A stretch of DNA of 64,000 nt from Orobanche coerulescens (GCA_033398695.1 CM065819.1:2901501-2965500); one strand, 5' to 3'; shown: positions 35,198 through 47,894, numbered from the stretch's first letter. Numbers and translations: made by a program. Notes: generated by a model not told the origin, from the letters alone.

Positions 35198-35574
35198 TTA
35201 CGTACGTTAACAGGCGTCCATAACGTACGCTAAGGATTCAGTTTTACGTACGTTATCTGATGTTCTTAACGTACGTAAGCTAAGTCAACTTGGGATCGGA
35301 TAAGGGTCGGCGTGTGGGGGCCGAGAAAGGGGCCGGGGTAGATTCGTGTGATTTCTGCGTGAACCTGGACATAGGTGTTACGTACGCTATGGTGCATGTT
35401 TTACGTACGTTAAGTACATGGATATTACGTACGTAAATCCCGTGTGATTACGTACGTAAGAAAATGGCGAAATCAGGCAGTGAGGTCTGGTCAGACGATT
35501 ACGTACGCTAAGGCTTGGGTATAACGTACGTTAAGTTTGTTACGTACGTAAGGGTAATCGCATAACGTACTTAA
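35198..35574. repeat. Palindrome array in element D LTR (TTACGTACGTAA)
   Basis: Twelve units occur in three groups of four: 35198, 35221, 35244, 35267; then 35378, 35401, 35425, 35448; then 35499, 35522, 35540, 35563. Steps are 23 bp with two exceptions (24 and 18). The last unit begins 24 bp before the TATA box. The second D LTR has the same array at 43538-43914. Confidence 0.92.
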
Positions 35575-35586
35575 TGCCCAGGAATC

Positions 35587-35594
35587 TATTTATA
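35587..35594 (+). promoter_or_regulatory. Element D TATA box
   Basis: TATTTATA lies immediately downstream of the palindrome array, in the position of the U3/R boundary. Confidence 0.7.
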
Positions 35595-35783
35595 GAACCC
35601 TACCCTCACTTCATTTCCCACTTTTGCTTTGGCCGATTTTTGTGCTCTTGAGACTATCCTTCACCTCATATCCCTCATATCATCATCTACCTCCGATTTT
35701 TTTGGAAGCCTAGACCGTGTGAGTTGGTGATCAAGCTTCCGGTGAAGAGTTTATTGAAGATTTTCTTTATTCTTACATCTCTT

Positions 35784-35792
35784 AAGGTATGT
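35784..35792 (+). promoter_or_regulatory. Splice-donor-like site in element D 5' LTR
   Basis: TTAAG|GTATGT is a close match to the plant donor consensus, 200 nt after the TATA box. Paired with the acceptor at 37679-37680, it would remove 1894 nt including the primer site. Confidence 0.55.
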
Positions 35793-36779
35793 TACGATTC
35801 ACCAAGCTAGAGTTTACATTCGTAGCTATACTTTGAGCTTATTTTGGAAATCATTGGACTAGTTAATGATCTTTTGAGTCCAGCACCATATTTTGGAGTT
35901 TAGAACCCGATTATACCTTGTCTTTCTTCCATTATTTAGAGTATTGATTTAGCCTCGGTGGATGAAAACCTTAACATGTAGCATCCTAAATTCGTGGGAG
36001 TAATAAGCATGATTTCCGCTAGATTTTCTGAACCCTTTTTATGTTCCATTGGAGTAATTCATGTTTGTTAGTAGAATTTGTTGTGACAATGTCCTCCATG
36101 TTCTTGAGGTAATGTATATATCGACCAGGTCCTTGAACTTAAACCGAATCACCGTAGTATCGTTTTCCTTGCGTAATATTTGAGCATGCTTGTCGTCTTG
36201 AGTAATATTGGGGGTAGAATCATCATAGCCGATCACTTGAGGATTTGGTATTCATTTCCTTAATTAAAACACGAAACCTTCAATACCTTGTAAAACAGTG
36301 AACTTTTAAACTACGGTACTTCACATTCGAAATGATCGTTCAGACCTCATGTAGTGCCTTATCGTTTCCGGTTCAGTTCTTACCTAGTGTTCTAACCGTG
36401 AACCAACCTTACGTCACTACATTACGATTTTAATATAAGTATTCGGTGATCGTACGCTAGTATCGAATGGTGTGTTAAGTTCCTTGTATCTCTTTTTGAA
36501 CAAGGTCCGAGCCTTGCATAGGGGTCGATCGTGGGGCGGTGACATACGGACGCGTGACGTTTGTTGGAGTATTTCATTCTTGCCATTTTCGAGGCAAGTA
36601 TCATTTGTTGAGTTTGATTTATATTGGAACTTCGATCATGCATATGGTTTTGTTCATGTTGTAAAATATGAGATTTATTTCTGTAAATTCTCGTGGTATT
36701 CGTTGTTAATCGTTCGTATTGATGAAAATATTGAAATGCATATATGTATGCATAATTGATTGGTTTATGGTATAAATGA

Positions 36780-36965
36780 TCTGAGGGGGGTCATGAGGAT
36801 CTATCTTTGAGGCTGGATCGAATGTCCACCATGCGTTGGTCCGACGGGATCATCATGGGGATCTATCCGAGGGCGCCGGATCGGGCGGGTTTTCCACCAT
36901 GCGTTGGTCCGACGGGATCATCATGGGGATCTATACCAAGGGCGCTGGATCGCTAGATTACCCTG
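36780..36965. repeat. ~70-bp minisatellite in element D LTR
   Basis: The phrase GGGATCATCATGGGGATCTA recurs at 36846 and 36914, with an earlier degraded copy near 36787. The second LTR has it at 45130-45300. It sits where C and A carry their own 74- and 70-bp repeats. Confidence 0.8.
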
Positions 36966-37443
36966 TATTGTGTTGATGGAATCGTGAGGATTCACATCGT
37001 TGGATTCCGATGATGGAAGTCCGTTTTGCATGATTTATGATTCACTGATGATTTCTGTATTATGATACTTGTACTATCATTGTTTTGCTAACCCCTTCGG
37101 GGGTGGACATTGTTTTGATGTTCAGGTAGCCGAGGAGCGGGGAAGCAACCACAGTACCGACAGGACGATGAAATGGCTCAGTGATGTGGTCGATGTTTAT
37201 TGTTTTTTTTGGAATTTGTCTTCTTGGTTCACCGTAGTACTCGAGTACGTGTGTTTTAATAATGTCATGTTCGATATGGTTGTAAAAGTTAACTCTTTGG
37301 ATCAGTTGAATAAGTTCTATGTTTTGAACTTCAGTTGTACAGTTGAATTATATTTATTTTTCTTTTAATTAGCCTTGTAAATCCTTACTTAAACGGTTTA
37401 CGGCACTGTAATTATTCCGAATATCTCGGGGTGTTACAGAATA

Positions 37444-37458
37444 TGGTATCGTAGCTAA
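37444..37458 (+). promoter_or_regulatory. Element D primer-binding site
   Basis: TGGTATCGTAGCTAA lies five bases after the LTR. It is the initiator tRNA-Met type with a G-to-T change inside the core compared with A and C. Confidence 0.85.
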
Positions 37459-37670
37459 GATTCATGGATATCTTGGTAGTCGGGTTAGTTGGGTCTGTTT
37501 ACGTTATTTGATTATTGGTCATTTGTAACATCACTGCTGAGCCAGCATCGTCGTGTGGACCGTGGTTGTAAGTTTCCTAATCTCAAAAAAACTACTGTTG
37601 TATTTAATTCATGTCTTGTGAACATTGATGGACTTTCTTTTAGAAAGTTTACCCTGGATATTGAGTATTT

Positions 37671-37681
37671 GTGTTTACAGT
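37671..37681 (+). promoter_or_regulatory. Splice-acceptor-like site before element D gag
   Basis: TGTTTACAG ends at 37680, followed by one T and the gag ATG at 37682. The arrangement AG-N-ATG is the same as in element A. Confidence 0.55.
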
Positions 37682-38671
37682 ATGTTGAGAAGAGGTCGTG
37701 GACGCGGACGTGGTCGTGGACGCGGACGTGGGAATGCGGGACAGGAAGATTCGGTGTCTACTCCAGAAATATCTGCTAGTCGAACCGATTCCCATTCTGG
37801 AGGACAGCAAGGATCAGCAAATAATAATGCAGATCCTACTGTGCCGGGAGTGCTTCAGCAGGTGGTTGCTCAGATAAACCAGTTCGCTCAAGTTGTTGAT
37901 CGCATGCAGACGGCGATGGGACAGCAGCATAACGTGGATAATCGGGGAGACAAATGGCTTACCGAGGTGGTCAAATTGCACCCTCCGAAATTTGATGGTT
38001 CTGCTGAGACGCTTTCTTGGGATCACTGGCTGAAAGAGTTGGAAAAGATTTTTGCGGGGATTAATCGTCCCAGCAGCGAGAAGGTTCAGTCGCCCGGTAT
38101 CTTCGACGGGGAGGCTTTTGATTGGTGGGAGGCTATTCGACCCGAGGAGCATAATGTTGGTAGACGAGTTCAAATTAATGATGGAAGCGCGGTATTGTCC
38201 TCGCCCGATTAGGGAGGCCAGTCAGAATTTTCTCACCACAAAATTCGAAGCATACGTGAGGCGTGATTAAGACTTTTAATCACCGGTTGACTTATGTGCG
38301 CCACTTGGTCAGACCGAGGCGAGAGAGGATTTTTCATTTTGACATGCGAATGAAGCCTGAAATTCAGCGGTATATGTCAGTTTGAATGTACCACTTTGCG
38401 GCAGATCGGGACAAAGCTCGGCTATGATATGAAAGAGGCGTGATAGAAAAATCAACGGAAGCAAAGAAGCGAAAGTGTCGGCAACTTCACGGAGAATAAG
38501 AGTAGTGGGCCTCGCGAAGTCGAGTCCTCTTTTCATTCACCCAGGAGGCCTCCGCATCCTTCTCGAGGTGGAAAGAAGTTCCGGGCAGCACCAACCGTTT
38601 CAGACGCAGGGAAGAAATGTTATAACTGTGGCAAAGCGGGGCATGTTCGATGTGACTGTTTCGCGCCTGCT
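37682..38671 (+). pseudogene. Element D gag
   Basis: The ATG at 37682 follows the acceptor-like site and opens MLRRGRGRGRGRGRGRGN, an RG-rich start shared with A gag. Then come GVLQQVVAQINQFAQVVDRM, WLTEVVKLHPPKFDGSAETLSWDHW-type text and FDWWEAIRPEE. From about 38090 the frame shifts repeatedly (38090-38620). Two zinc knuckles lie at about 38615-38715, the second [14 protein letters not shown]. Gag forms the virus-like particle; this copy could not make a full one as written. Confidence 0.85.
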
Positions 38672-40147
38672 GTGACCTGTTTTGAGTGTGGACAGGAAGG
38701 GCATCGCACAACATTCTGTGGGAATGTGACTCGATCTTTTGGTACTCGCACTCCTATACCAGTTCCGAAGGACACGAGTGTAAACCAGACGCAACAAAGT
38801 GGGTTCCAGCAACAGAATGCTGGGAAAAGAGAGGCATCCAATGCTGGGTCCGTTCCTCCGTGTATTTACGAGATGAAGAAGTCAGACGATCAGAACACGG
38901 CTGTTGCATCAGGTACGATTCAGATCTTTTTGCAACTAGTTAGTGTCTTATTCGATTCAGGAGCTACGCATTCTTTCATATCTTTGAACTGTGTTAATCG
39001 TTTGAAAATCTCGTGCTTGTATGATTGTGAACCTTATGTTGTGGGATTACCGAGCGGAGAGAAACTTGTGGGAACCCTAGAAACTAGAGATTTTCCAGTG
39101 ACTATAGGAGGGAGAGATTGGATATCAAATCTTATTGTAGTCGACATCCTTGGCAACGATTTGATTCTCGGAGATGATTGGCTCAATCGTTATGGAGCTA
39201 TTTTGAATTACCGAAAGAGAGTAATTTCTATCATTTCCGATGACGGGTCTGAACATTTATTTAAGGGGTGGAGACCGGGAAGCTCAGGAAAATTAATCAA
39301 AGCGATGAAAGCAGCGAGATTGCTGAAGCAGGGTTGTTACGGATATTGGTGTTATGCCATGAAGAAAGAAGAAGGAGTAGAGCTCTCATCTATTCCAGTT
39401 GTGAATGAATTCTCAGATGTATTCCGTGACGAACTACCTGGGCTACCTCCGCAGAGAGAAGTGGAGTTCACTATCGAACTAGATCCTGGAGCCGCTCCTA
39501 TTTCCAGAGCACCATACCGCATGGCGCCAACCGAGATGTATGAACTAAAGAAGCAACTGGAAGAATTATTGCAGAAGGGTTACATTCAACCTAGCATTTC
39601 TCCTTGGGGAGCACCCGTTCTCTTTGTCCAGAAGAAAGATGGATCCCTCCGATTATGTATTGATTACAGGGAATTGAACAAAGTGACGATCAAGAACAAG
39701 TATCCTATACCTCGGATCGACGACTTATTTGATCAACTGCAAGGGGCAAGGGTATTCTCGAAGATTGATTTGCGATCAGGATACCATCAGTTGAGAATTG
39801 AGAAATCGGATATACCAAAGTCTGCTTTCAGGTCCCGGTACGGGCACTATGAATTTGTAGTGATGCCATTTGGACTTACCAATGCTCCTGCGGTGTTCAC
39901 ACAATTGATGAATCGGGTATTCTTAGAATACTTGGATAAATTTGTGGTCGTCTTCATTGATGACATCTTGATATACTCGAGAGACACAGAGGAGCATGCT
40001 GAGCATTTGCGCGTGATTTTGAGCATCTTGAGGAAGGAACAGCTATATGCAAAGCTTTCCAAATGCGAGTTCTGGCTTAAGGAAGTAACTTTCCTTGGGC
40101 ATGTGATATCAGCTGACGGAGTTCAGGTGGACCCGAAGAAAGTCTAA
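38672..40147 (+). CDS. Element D protease and reverse transcriptase
   Basis: The 491-codon frame opens within the second zinc knuckle and holds the protease site [12 protein letters not shown] (residues ~91-102), [13 protein letters not shown], the RT domain from about residue 270, [30 protein letters not shown] and [12 protein letters not shown] (about residue 428). It ends at an in-frame TAA (40145-40147) just after GVQVDPKKV, where A continues. Being inside pol, it has no native start here. Protease and RT active-site residues are all present. Confidence 0.9.
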   Translation: MTCFECGQEGHRTTFCGNVTRSFGTRTPIPVPKDTSVNQTQQSGFQQQNAGKREASNAGSVPPCIYEMKKSDDQNTAVASGTIQIFLQLVSVLFDSGATHSFISLNCVNRLKISCLYDCEPYVVGLPSGEKLVGTLETRDFPVTIGGRDWISNLIVVDILGNDLILGDDWLNRYGAILNYRKRVISIISDDGSEHLFKGWRPGSSGKLIKAMKAARLLKQGCYGYWCYAMKKEEGVELSSIPVVNEFSDVFRDELPGLPPQREVEFTIELDPGAAPISRAPYRMAPTEMYELKKQLEELLQKGYIQPSISPWGAPVLFVQKKDGSLRLCIDYRELNKVTIKNKYPIPRIDDLFDQLQGARVFSKIDLRSGYHQLRIEKSDIPKSAFRSRYGHYEFVVMPFGLTNAPAVFTQLMNRVFLEYLDKFVVVFIDDILIYSRDTEEHAEHLRVILSILRKEQLYAKLSKCEFWLKEVTFLGHVISADGVQVDPKKV

Positions 40148-42192
40148 GTAATCTTGGAATGGGAAGCTCCTAATAACGTGAAAGAAGTCCGGAGTTTCTT
40201 AGGACTTGCGGATATTATCGCCGTTTTGTTGAGGGATTTTCCAAAATTGCTCATCCGCTCACTCAGCTGTTACAGAAAACTCAAAAGTTCACGTGGGAGG
40301 AGAAATGCCAGGCTGGTTTTGATGAACTTAAGAAGAGACTGACGACAGCACCTATATTAGCGTTACCAGATGGGACGGATGGATTCATGGTATATAGCGA
40401 TGCTTCAAATCAGGGTCTGGGATGTGTGTTGATGTAGAGGGATAAGGTGATCGCCTATGCTTCTCGGCAGCTGAAACCGTACGAAGTTAATTACCCGACT
40501 CATGATCTGGATCTAGCAGCTGTGGTCTTTGCTCTGAAAATTTGGCGACATTACTTATACGGCACTCGTTGTCAGATCTTCACCGATCACAAGAGCCTCA
40601 AATATATTTTCAGTCAGAAGGAATTAAATATGAGGCAGAGAAGGTGGCTGGAATTGATCAAGGATTACGATTTGGAAATCCTTTATCATCCAGGCAAAGC
40701 AAACGTGGTAGCTGATGTACTAAGCCGAAAACCTGTTTCTCTTCGAGTATTGGAAGCATTTACATCCCAAACCAACATTCAACGAGAGCTAATCCGTGAA
40801 GGAATTGAAGTGTGGTCGCAAGGAGTCCAAGGGCAATTGTGCGTGATGGAACTAACTTCGTCATTGGTTGAAGAAGTCAAATCTAAGCAGTTGGATGACT
40901 CTCTGATTCTTCGATTGTGTGACGAAGTGAACAAAGGGAAAGCCCCAGGATTCATGGTACAAGATGATGGAGTTCTGAGATTTCAGAGTCGACTTTGCGT
41001 TCCCAATGATGATGGTCTGAGACAGACAATTCTGAAAGAAGCTCACAGCGCGCCCTATTTTATTCACCCGGGCAGTAGCAAAATGTATAAGGATCTAAAA
41101 CAAAACTTCTGGTGGGGAAACATGAAGAAAGACGTAGCAGAGTACGTTTCGAAGTGTTTGACTTTTCAACAGGTTAAGATTGAACATCAGCGACCTGCCG
41201 GAATGTTAAAACCGCTTCCGATTCCTGAGTGGAAGTGGGAGGATATCTCGATGGATTTCATCACGAATATGCCAAGGACCAAGACGGGAATGAACATGAT
41301 TTGGGTTATAGTTGATCGACTAACCAAGTCGGCTCATTTCCTAGGAATTAAAGACACTTGGGGACCCGAGAGATTGGCGCGAGTATTTATTGCAGAGATA
41401 GTCAGATTGCATGGGACGCCGAAGACCATTATTTCGGATCGAGATGGCCGTTTCGTGTCGCACTTCTGGAAGGCAGTTCACAGGGATTTGGGGACCGAGC
41501 TAAACTTTAGCACGGCTTATCATCCTCAGACGGACAGTCAGTCCGAAAGGACTATACAAACAGTAGAAGACATGCTTAGAGCTTGTGCTTTGGATTGGTC
41601 AACTGATTGGGAAGTCCATTTGCCATTGATTGAATTCACCTACAATAATAATTGGCATGCTTCTATTAAGATGGCACCATTTGAAGCTTTGTACGGGAGA
41701 AGATGTCGATCACCCCTGTGCTGGGATGATTTTTCGGATATGATCGGGACGGAACCGGAATTAATAATTCAGACTCAAGAGAAGATAGCTTTGATTCGGG
41801 AAAGACTGTTGACTGCCCAAAGTCGACAGAAGTCTTATGCAGATGTACGTCGTCGCCCTCTAGAGTTCGACATTGGAGACCACGTACTATTGAAGGTGTC
41901 TCCTACACGAGGGATTTTCCGTTTTGGGAGGAAAGGCAAGCTAAGTCCGAGATATATCGGACCATTTGAGATTCTCGAGAGAGTTGGGGATTTAGCATAC
42001 AGGTTGGCCTTACCGCCATCGTTGAGTCACGTTCACAGTGTGTTTCACGTATCCCAATTGTGGAAGTATGTACCAGATCCCAATCATATTATTGATATCG
42101 ATGAGATCGAGATAGCTAATGACGGCACCTTCGAAGAGAGACTAATCAAGATACTCGAGAGTCGAGTCAAGCAGTTTAGGAATAAACCGATC
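40148..42192 (+). pseudogene. Element D RNase H and integrase, truncated at the 3' end
   Basis: After the stop at 40145, the RT connection (40154-40342) shifts frame near 40210, and a TAG at 40436-40438 interrupts the RNase H start. From 40447 a 584-codon frame covers RNase H ([16 protein letters not shown]) and integrase with DDE residues in [16 protein letters not shown] and DSQSERTIQ. In the zinc module the last Cys has become Phe (KCLTFQQ against CLTCQQ in A). D sequence ends at about 42192, in the chromodomain-like tail. Confidence 0.88.
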
Positions 42193-43387
42193 TCCCGATA
42201 ATCAATACACAAACGTAGTGAACCATCTTTCTTCTTTACGAACAAGACCGGTGCACCCCATGGCGAGGCACTGGGTCTAATATACCCTTTATCCAACAAT
42301 TCTCCCAGTTGTTTCTTCAACTCTTGCATTTCTGAAGGTGCCATACGATACGGTGCCTTAGAAATTGGGGTTGCTCCTGACTCCAATTCAATTGTAAATT
42401 CAACTTCCCGCCCCGGTGGTAGTCCCGGTAATTCGTCTGGGAAAACATCCGAAAAATCACTTACAACAGGAATCGAGGGAAGTGCAACTTTCCCATCCTC
42501 GACTTTCATGGCATAACACCAATACCCAACCATGACCCTTTCTAATAAGTTTTGTCACCTTCAAGGCACTAATCAAAAATTTCTGACATCCCCTCTTGTA
42601 CCCCGCAAAATGGTGTTCAGTACCGTCTTTGGCTAACATTGATATGATCTTCGTGCGATAATTCATTACCGCACCGTGTCTATCGAGCCAATCATCACCG
42701 AGGATTAGATCTTCATCAACAATGTCTACGACTATCAAATTCGAAAACCACACTCTCTCAGCTATTAACACCGGACAATCTCTAACTTCCTTGTCCCCCA
42801 CGATTCTATCACCACTGGGCAACTTAACCACAAAGGACTCACAAGGGGACAAGCCCTCAATATTCAATCGACGTACACAATCCAAAGAGATGAACGAATG
42901 AGAAGAACCGGAATCAAAAAGCACTCTAACTGGATGAGACAAAAGAGAAATGATACATGTCGCCACAGTAGCCTCTGGATCTCCAGCTTTCCTCATCTCA
43001 TAGACACGAGGTTGCACCGAACCAGCACTGGGAGCTCCCCCTCTAACAGACTGACCACGGCCTCTACCTCGACCGTAACTCTCGGATGGCTAACCCGTAG
43101 ATGACTTCTGATTAACACTCGGTTCTCCAGGCGTTGGGGCTGATGCTTGAGTTCCAAGTGGATTTTCTTCTTCCGTACAGTACATGGCTCTATGGCTTCC
43201 TAGCCACAATTAAAAGACTTCAATGGGGGTAGACCACAATCACGATTAAGATGGCCCTATTGGCCACAATTAAAACATGTCACAACCCGGTTGGACACAC
43301 TAGCACCAGCTCTGAAATTCCGTTTACCTCCCGATGCACGGGAAGACCCTTTGTTTGTATAGCTTGCCGACTGTGATCCCCACTGGT
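42193..43387 (-). pseudogene. Duplicate of element A RT start, protease and zinc knuckles
   Basis: This repeats 33852-35047 nearly base for base, including the flank CTGGT before the D LTR and the TAG in the first knuckle. Protease (LFDSGSSHSFIS; Ala to Ser) and the PR-RT linker [14 protein letters not shown] are readable. The frame is open across the point where the first copy is broken (near 34090). It joins D at 42193-42197, where both partners read TCCCG or nearly so. Confidence 0.9.
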
Positions 43388-45787
43388 TGTAATGCCCGGA
43401 TAAATGGTGTATTTACCTTGTACTCGACCTTGTATGATCTTGACTTCATGACGTTATAAATCGTAGATTGGTTCCCCGTATTTGTGCTCTTATGTTTTTA
43501 TATATCTTCAACATTGCATGCATGATTCTGCACGTACTTACGTACGTTAACAGGCGTCCCTAACGTACGCTAAGGATTCAGTATTACGTACGTTATCTGA
43601 TGTTCTTAACGTATGTAAGCTAAGTCAACTTGGGATCGGATAAGGGTCGGCGTGTGGGGGCCGAGGAAGGGGCCGGGGTAGATTCGTGTGATTTCTGCGT
43701 GAACCTGGACATAGGTGTTACGTACGCTATGGTGCATGTTTTACGTACGTTAAGTACATGGATATTACGTACGTAAATACCGTGTGATTACGTACGTAAG
43801 AAAATGGCGAAATTAGGCAGTGAGGTATGGTTAGACGATTACGTACGCTAAGGCTTGGGTATAACGTACGTTAAGTTTGTTACGTACGTAAGGGTAATCG
43901 CATAACGTACGTAATGCCCAGGAATCTATTTATAGAACCCGACCCTCACTTCATTTCCCACTTTTGCTTTGGCCGATTTTTGTGCTCTTGAGACTATCCT
44001 TCACCTCATATCCCTCATATCATCATCTACCTCCGATTTTTTTGGAAGCCTAGACCGTGTGAGTTGGTGATCAAGCTTCCGGTGAAGAGTTTATTGAAGA
44101 TTTTCTTTATTCTTACATCTCTTAAGGTATGTTACGATTCACCAAGCTAGAGTTTACATTCGTAGCTATACTTTGAGCTTATTTTGGAAATCATTGGACT
44201 AGTTAAAGATCTTTTGAGTCCAGCACCATATTTTGGAGTTTAGAACCCAATTATAACTTGTCTTTCTTCCGTTATTTAGAGTATTGATTTAGCCTCGGTG
44301 GATGAAAACCTTAACATGTAGCATCCTAAATTCGTGGGAGTAATAAACATGATTTCCGCTAGATTTCTGAACCCTTTTTATGTTCCATTGGAGTAATTCA
44401 TGTATGTTAGAAGAATTTGTTGTGACAATGTCCTCCATGTTCTTGAGGTAATATATATATCCACCAGGTCCTTGAACTTAAACCGAATCACCGTAGTGTC
44501 GTTTTCCTTGCGTAATATTTGAGCATGCTTGTCGTCTTGAGTAATATTGGGGGTAGAATCATCATAGCCGATCACTTGAGGATTTGGTATTCATTTCCTT
44601 AATTAAAACACGAAACCTTCAATACCTTGTAAAACAGTGAACTTTTAAACTAAGGTACTTCACATTCGAAATGATCGTTCAGCCCTCATGCAGTGCCTTA
44701 TCGTTTCCGGTTCAGTTCTTACCTAGTGTTCTAACCGTGAACCAACCTTACGTCACTACCTTACGATTTTAATATAAGTATTCGGTGATAAATGCGCTAG
44801 TATCGAATGGTGTGTTAAGTTCCTTGTATCTCTTTTTGAACAAGGTCCGAGCCTTGCATAGGGGTCGATCGTGGGGCGGTGACATACGGACGCGTGACGT
44901 TTGTTGGAGTATTTCATTCTTGCCATTTTCGAGGCAAGTATCATTTGTTGAGTTTGATTTATATTGGAACTTCGATCATGCATATGGTTTTGTTCATGTT
45001 GTAAAATATGAGATTTATTTCTGTAAATTCTCGTGGTATTCGTTGTTAATCGTTCGTATTGATGAAAATATTGAAATGCATATATGTATGCATAATTGAT
45101 TGGTTTATGGTATAAATGATCCGAGGGGGGTCATGAGGATCTATGCTGAGGGCGCTGGATCGAATGTCCACCATGCGTTGGTCTGACGAGATCATCATGG
45201 GGATCTATGTTGAGGGCGCTGGATCGCTGGACGGGTTTTCCACCATGCGTTGGTCCGACGAGATCATCATGGGGATCTATACCAAGGGCGCTGGATCGCT
45301 GTATTACCCTGTATTGTGTTGATGGAATCGTGAGGATTCACATCGTTGGATTCCGATGACAGAAGTCCGTTTTGCATGATTTATGATTCACTGATGATTT
45401 CTGTATTATGATACTTGTACTAGCATTGTTTTGTTAACCCCTTCGGGGGTGGACATTGTTTTGATGTTCAGGTAGCCGAGGAGCGGGGAAGCAACCATAG
45501 TACCGACAAGACGATGAAATGGCTCAGTGATGTGGTCGATGTTTATTGTTTTTTTTTTGGAATTTGTCTTCTTGGTTCACCGTAGTACTCGAGTACGTGT
45601 GTTTTAATAATGTCATGTTCGATATGGTTGTAAAAGTTAACTCTTTGGATCAGTTGAATAAGTTCTATGTTTTGAACTTCAGTTGTACAGTTGAATTATA
45701 TTTTACTTTTCTTTTAATTAGCCTTGTAAATCCTTACTTAAAGGGTTTACGGCGCTATAATTATTCCGAATATCTCGGGGTGTTACA
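43388..45787 (+). repeat. Element D second LTR
   Basis: The 2400-bp copy is nearly identical to 35048-37438. It is flanked on both sides by CTGGT and by A sequence, so taken alone it has the structure of a solo LTR in A. The palindrome array, TATA box and minisatellite are all kept. Confidence 0.93.
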
Positions 45788-45792
45788 CTGGT

Positions 45793-46057
45793 TGCCACCT
45801 CTACCGCTAGAAAACTTTCCAGTGGTCTTCTGCTTCTTACTCTCACTTGTCGTTTCGGTAGTAGCGAAGGACATATCATAGGCTAGTGCCCTATCTTGAT
45901 ACTCCTTCAACGTGGCGCAAGCGAAGCCCGACATATAGTGCCGAACTTTTGGCTTCATTCGCATGTCAAAGTGACGAATTCTATCTCTCTCTTCATTCAC
46001 TTGATTTTTCACATGGTTGAGTTGACGGTTGTATTCAATGATTGCCTGAGATACAGG
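45793..46057 (-). pseudogene. Element A gag, middle segment
   Basis: The minus frame reads HVKNQVNEERDRIRHFDMR, KPKVRHYMSGFACATLKEYQ and KKQKTTGKFSSGRGGNQ, the part of gypsy gag between the capsid-like domain and the zinc knuckles. It is bounded by the D insertion (TSD CTGGT) and the E insertion (TSD ACAGG), and joins 35047 below and 55338 above. Confidence 0.9.
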
Positions 46058-47894
46058 TGTTGGGATTCCACAGAAAATAAACGCAACGGAAGAATAACGG
46101 AATCCCTAAGAGGATCGATCAAGTAAGGTATATACGAAAAGAAAAATACGAAGATCAAGGAATCAAAGTCCCATACCTATGATGTCTCTGAAAAACCTTC
46201 GTATGATGATGATGATGATGAAGAGCCTTTCGTTCCAAGCACCTAAAGCAAGATGCCTCTACTTCACACGCCGGAACTTGATGGAAAAATCGACAAGCTT
46301 CCTTTCTTCAAGAATGCGGCTAGGGAAGCTTGTTGGAATTTTCTCTCTCAATGTATTCTTCTTATATCTTGTCTATAAGATCAAGATGAAGTTTTCAACC
46401 TTACTCTCTCTCTCAAATTCGTGATTTTGAGTTCATACAAGAAGAAGTTGTTCTCTCTCCTTTTTAAAGACTTTTATTTATAAAAAAAATGAAAGTCTTC
46501 CTTTAACACATGATTGAGGGTATCAAATACACCTCACATATGTCACCTAGTGACATAAAATAAGTATATAAGAGACAAGAGAGGGAGGAGGGCGGACTTA
46601 AGGGAAATTTCCAAGAAGACGGGTCGAATTTACTCGGCTCGTGTATCGATGTTCACAAACGAATCCCTCGTGTACCGGATGTTTGTCAAACGAATCCGTT
46701 TTATTTCCAATGTGTTTGGACTAATTAATTAATATAATTAATTAATTATATCAAACACAAATATATATTTCTCTAAGAAATATAATTTATGAATTAAAGT
46801 AATCACCCAGTAACCTACTTACAATTCATAAGACCGCTATTTGATTTATCCGATAAATCAAACTTAGATATCTAATATCTAATATTATAAGAGAGCTTAT
46901 TAATTCACATTTATCCATCAATGATCCTATTGCGCGACTCCGTAGGTTCGTCTCAGCTGACATTGGGAGGAACCAATGTGTGCGGGCAGCACTTAGCCAG
47001 CCTAGCGGGCCGCACTGTAAACCCCGACTGAGAACGAATGAACGAATCATTCCAGAACCATTATGTCGTGAATACTATATACGTATAGACCCTTCATCAG
47101 ATGTCCCGGTCAAGTCTTCGGGTCATGGTAAAGTCAAACCCTACTGTTGACTAAACTCTATACATGTGTTAATGCAAATCAAGACCAACTGATTAATAGT
47201 GTATCTAATACGACTATATCAGAATGCTTTGGCCAAAGACTTATGATCTTACTTGTCATTAACCGTATAGGACATTCGCCTGCTCACTAACAGGAGATAG
47301 AATCCTTTCTTGGTGTTCAACAAAGACTGCTACCTGCCCGTATAGTCCGCACTTCGAGGTCGACTCAGCAATTAAGCAAATGAGTCTAACTACTCTAATG
47401 ACAAACTAAACGTCACAGACACATCTTCTATTGAACCCTCAAGTCAAAGGTCCACGTATACTATCACAACCTTTCGATTCGTCATCGACTCTCCGAGAGT
47501 GAATACCATGTGACTGAATCGAGTATGAGTCATGTTCGAGTATACTGGTCCCACCAATATACTTATAACTATGCTATCAAGACGTGCACACATCCTAGCA
47601 TCAGTAATACAAGTCTTATTAAAACTTAATGTCCTGTTAAGTTTTATCGACTTGCGAACTAGTTAAGCATTCGAGCTCTAAACACTTCTAGTGCCTATCT
47701 CCTTATCTCCATAAGGAGTAGAATGTTCACTCTCAAATGCAAGGACTATTATTCTATATACCAAATCACAATGCCAGTGATATACAATAATATAGAAATA
47801 ATAATTGCCTTATTAAATATAATATTCATAATTACAATAGAATTGCTCTCACTCTCTCATCCTCTGAGTGGCATTCGAGGGCATATTCCTAACA
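46058..47894 (-). repeat. Element E 3' LTR
   Basis: The 1837-bp LTR pairs with 53526-55332. On the minus strand it begins TGTTAGGAATATGCCCTC. Its differences from the other copy include a GC-rich cluster at 46965-47030 against 54410-54480. The Met-rich ORF at 46179 is a GAT-repeat artefact. Confidence 0.93.

Larger units (their letters stand above)
35048..37438 (+). repeat. Element D 5' LTR
   Basis: The 2391-bp LTR begins TGTAATGCCC and ends GGGGTGTTACA. It carries a TTACGTACGTAA-type palindrome array (35198-35574), a TATA box (35587), a splice-donor-like site (35786/35787) and a ~70-bp minisatellite (36780-36965). It is nearly identical to 43388-45787. Confidence 0.93.
35048..45787 (+). mobile_element. 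Element D: Tekay/Del-like Ty3/gypsy element with an internal rearrangement
   Basis: D reads plus: 5' LTR 35048-37438, primer site 37444, gag, protease, RT, RNase H and integrase to 42192. Here D stops and a minus-strand piece of A (42193-43387) follows, then a second D LTR (43388-45787). CTGGT is found at 35043-35047, 43383-43387 and 45788-45792, so both LTRs are preceded by the same A sequence. The 3' end of D's integrase and its polypurine tract are absent. Confidence 0.9.

Noticed and set aside
46179..46424. Met-rich ORF in the E LTRs (also 53647-53928)
   Set aside because: It comes from an ATG/GAT microsatellite in a non-coding LTR and varies in repeat number between the two LTRs.
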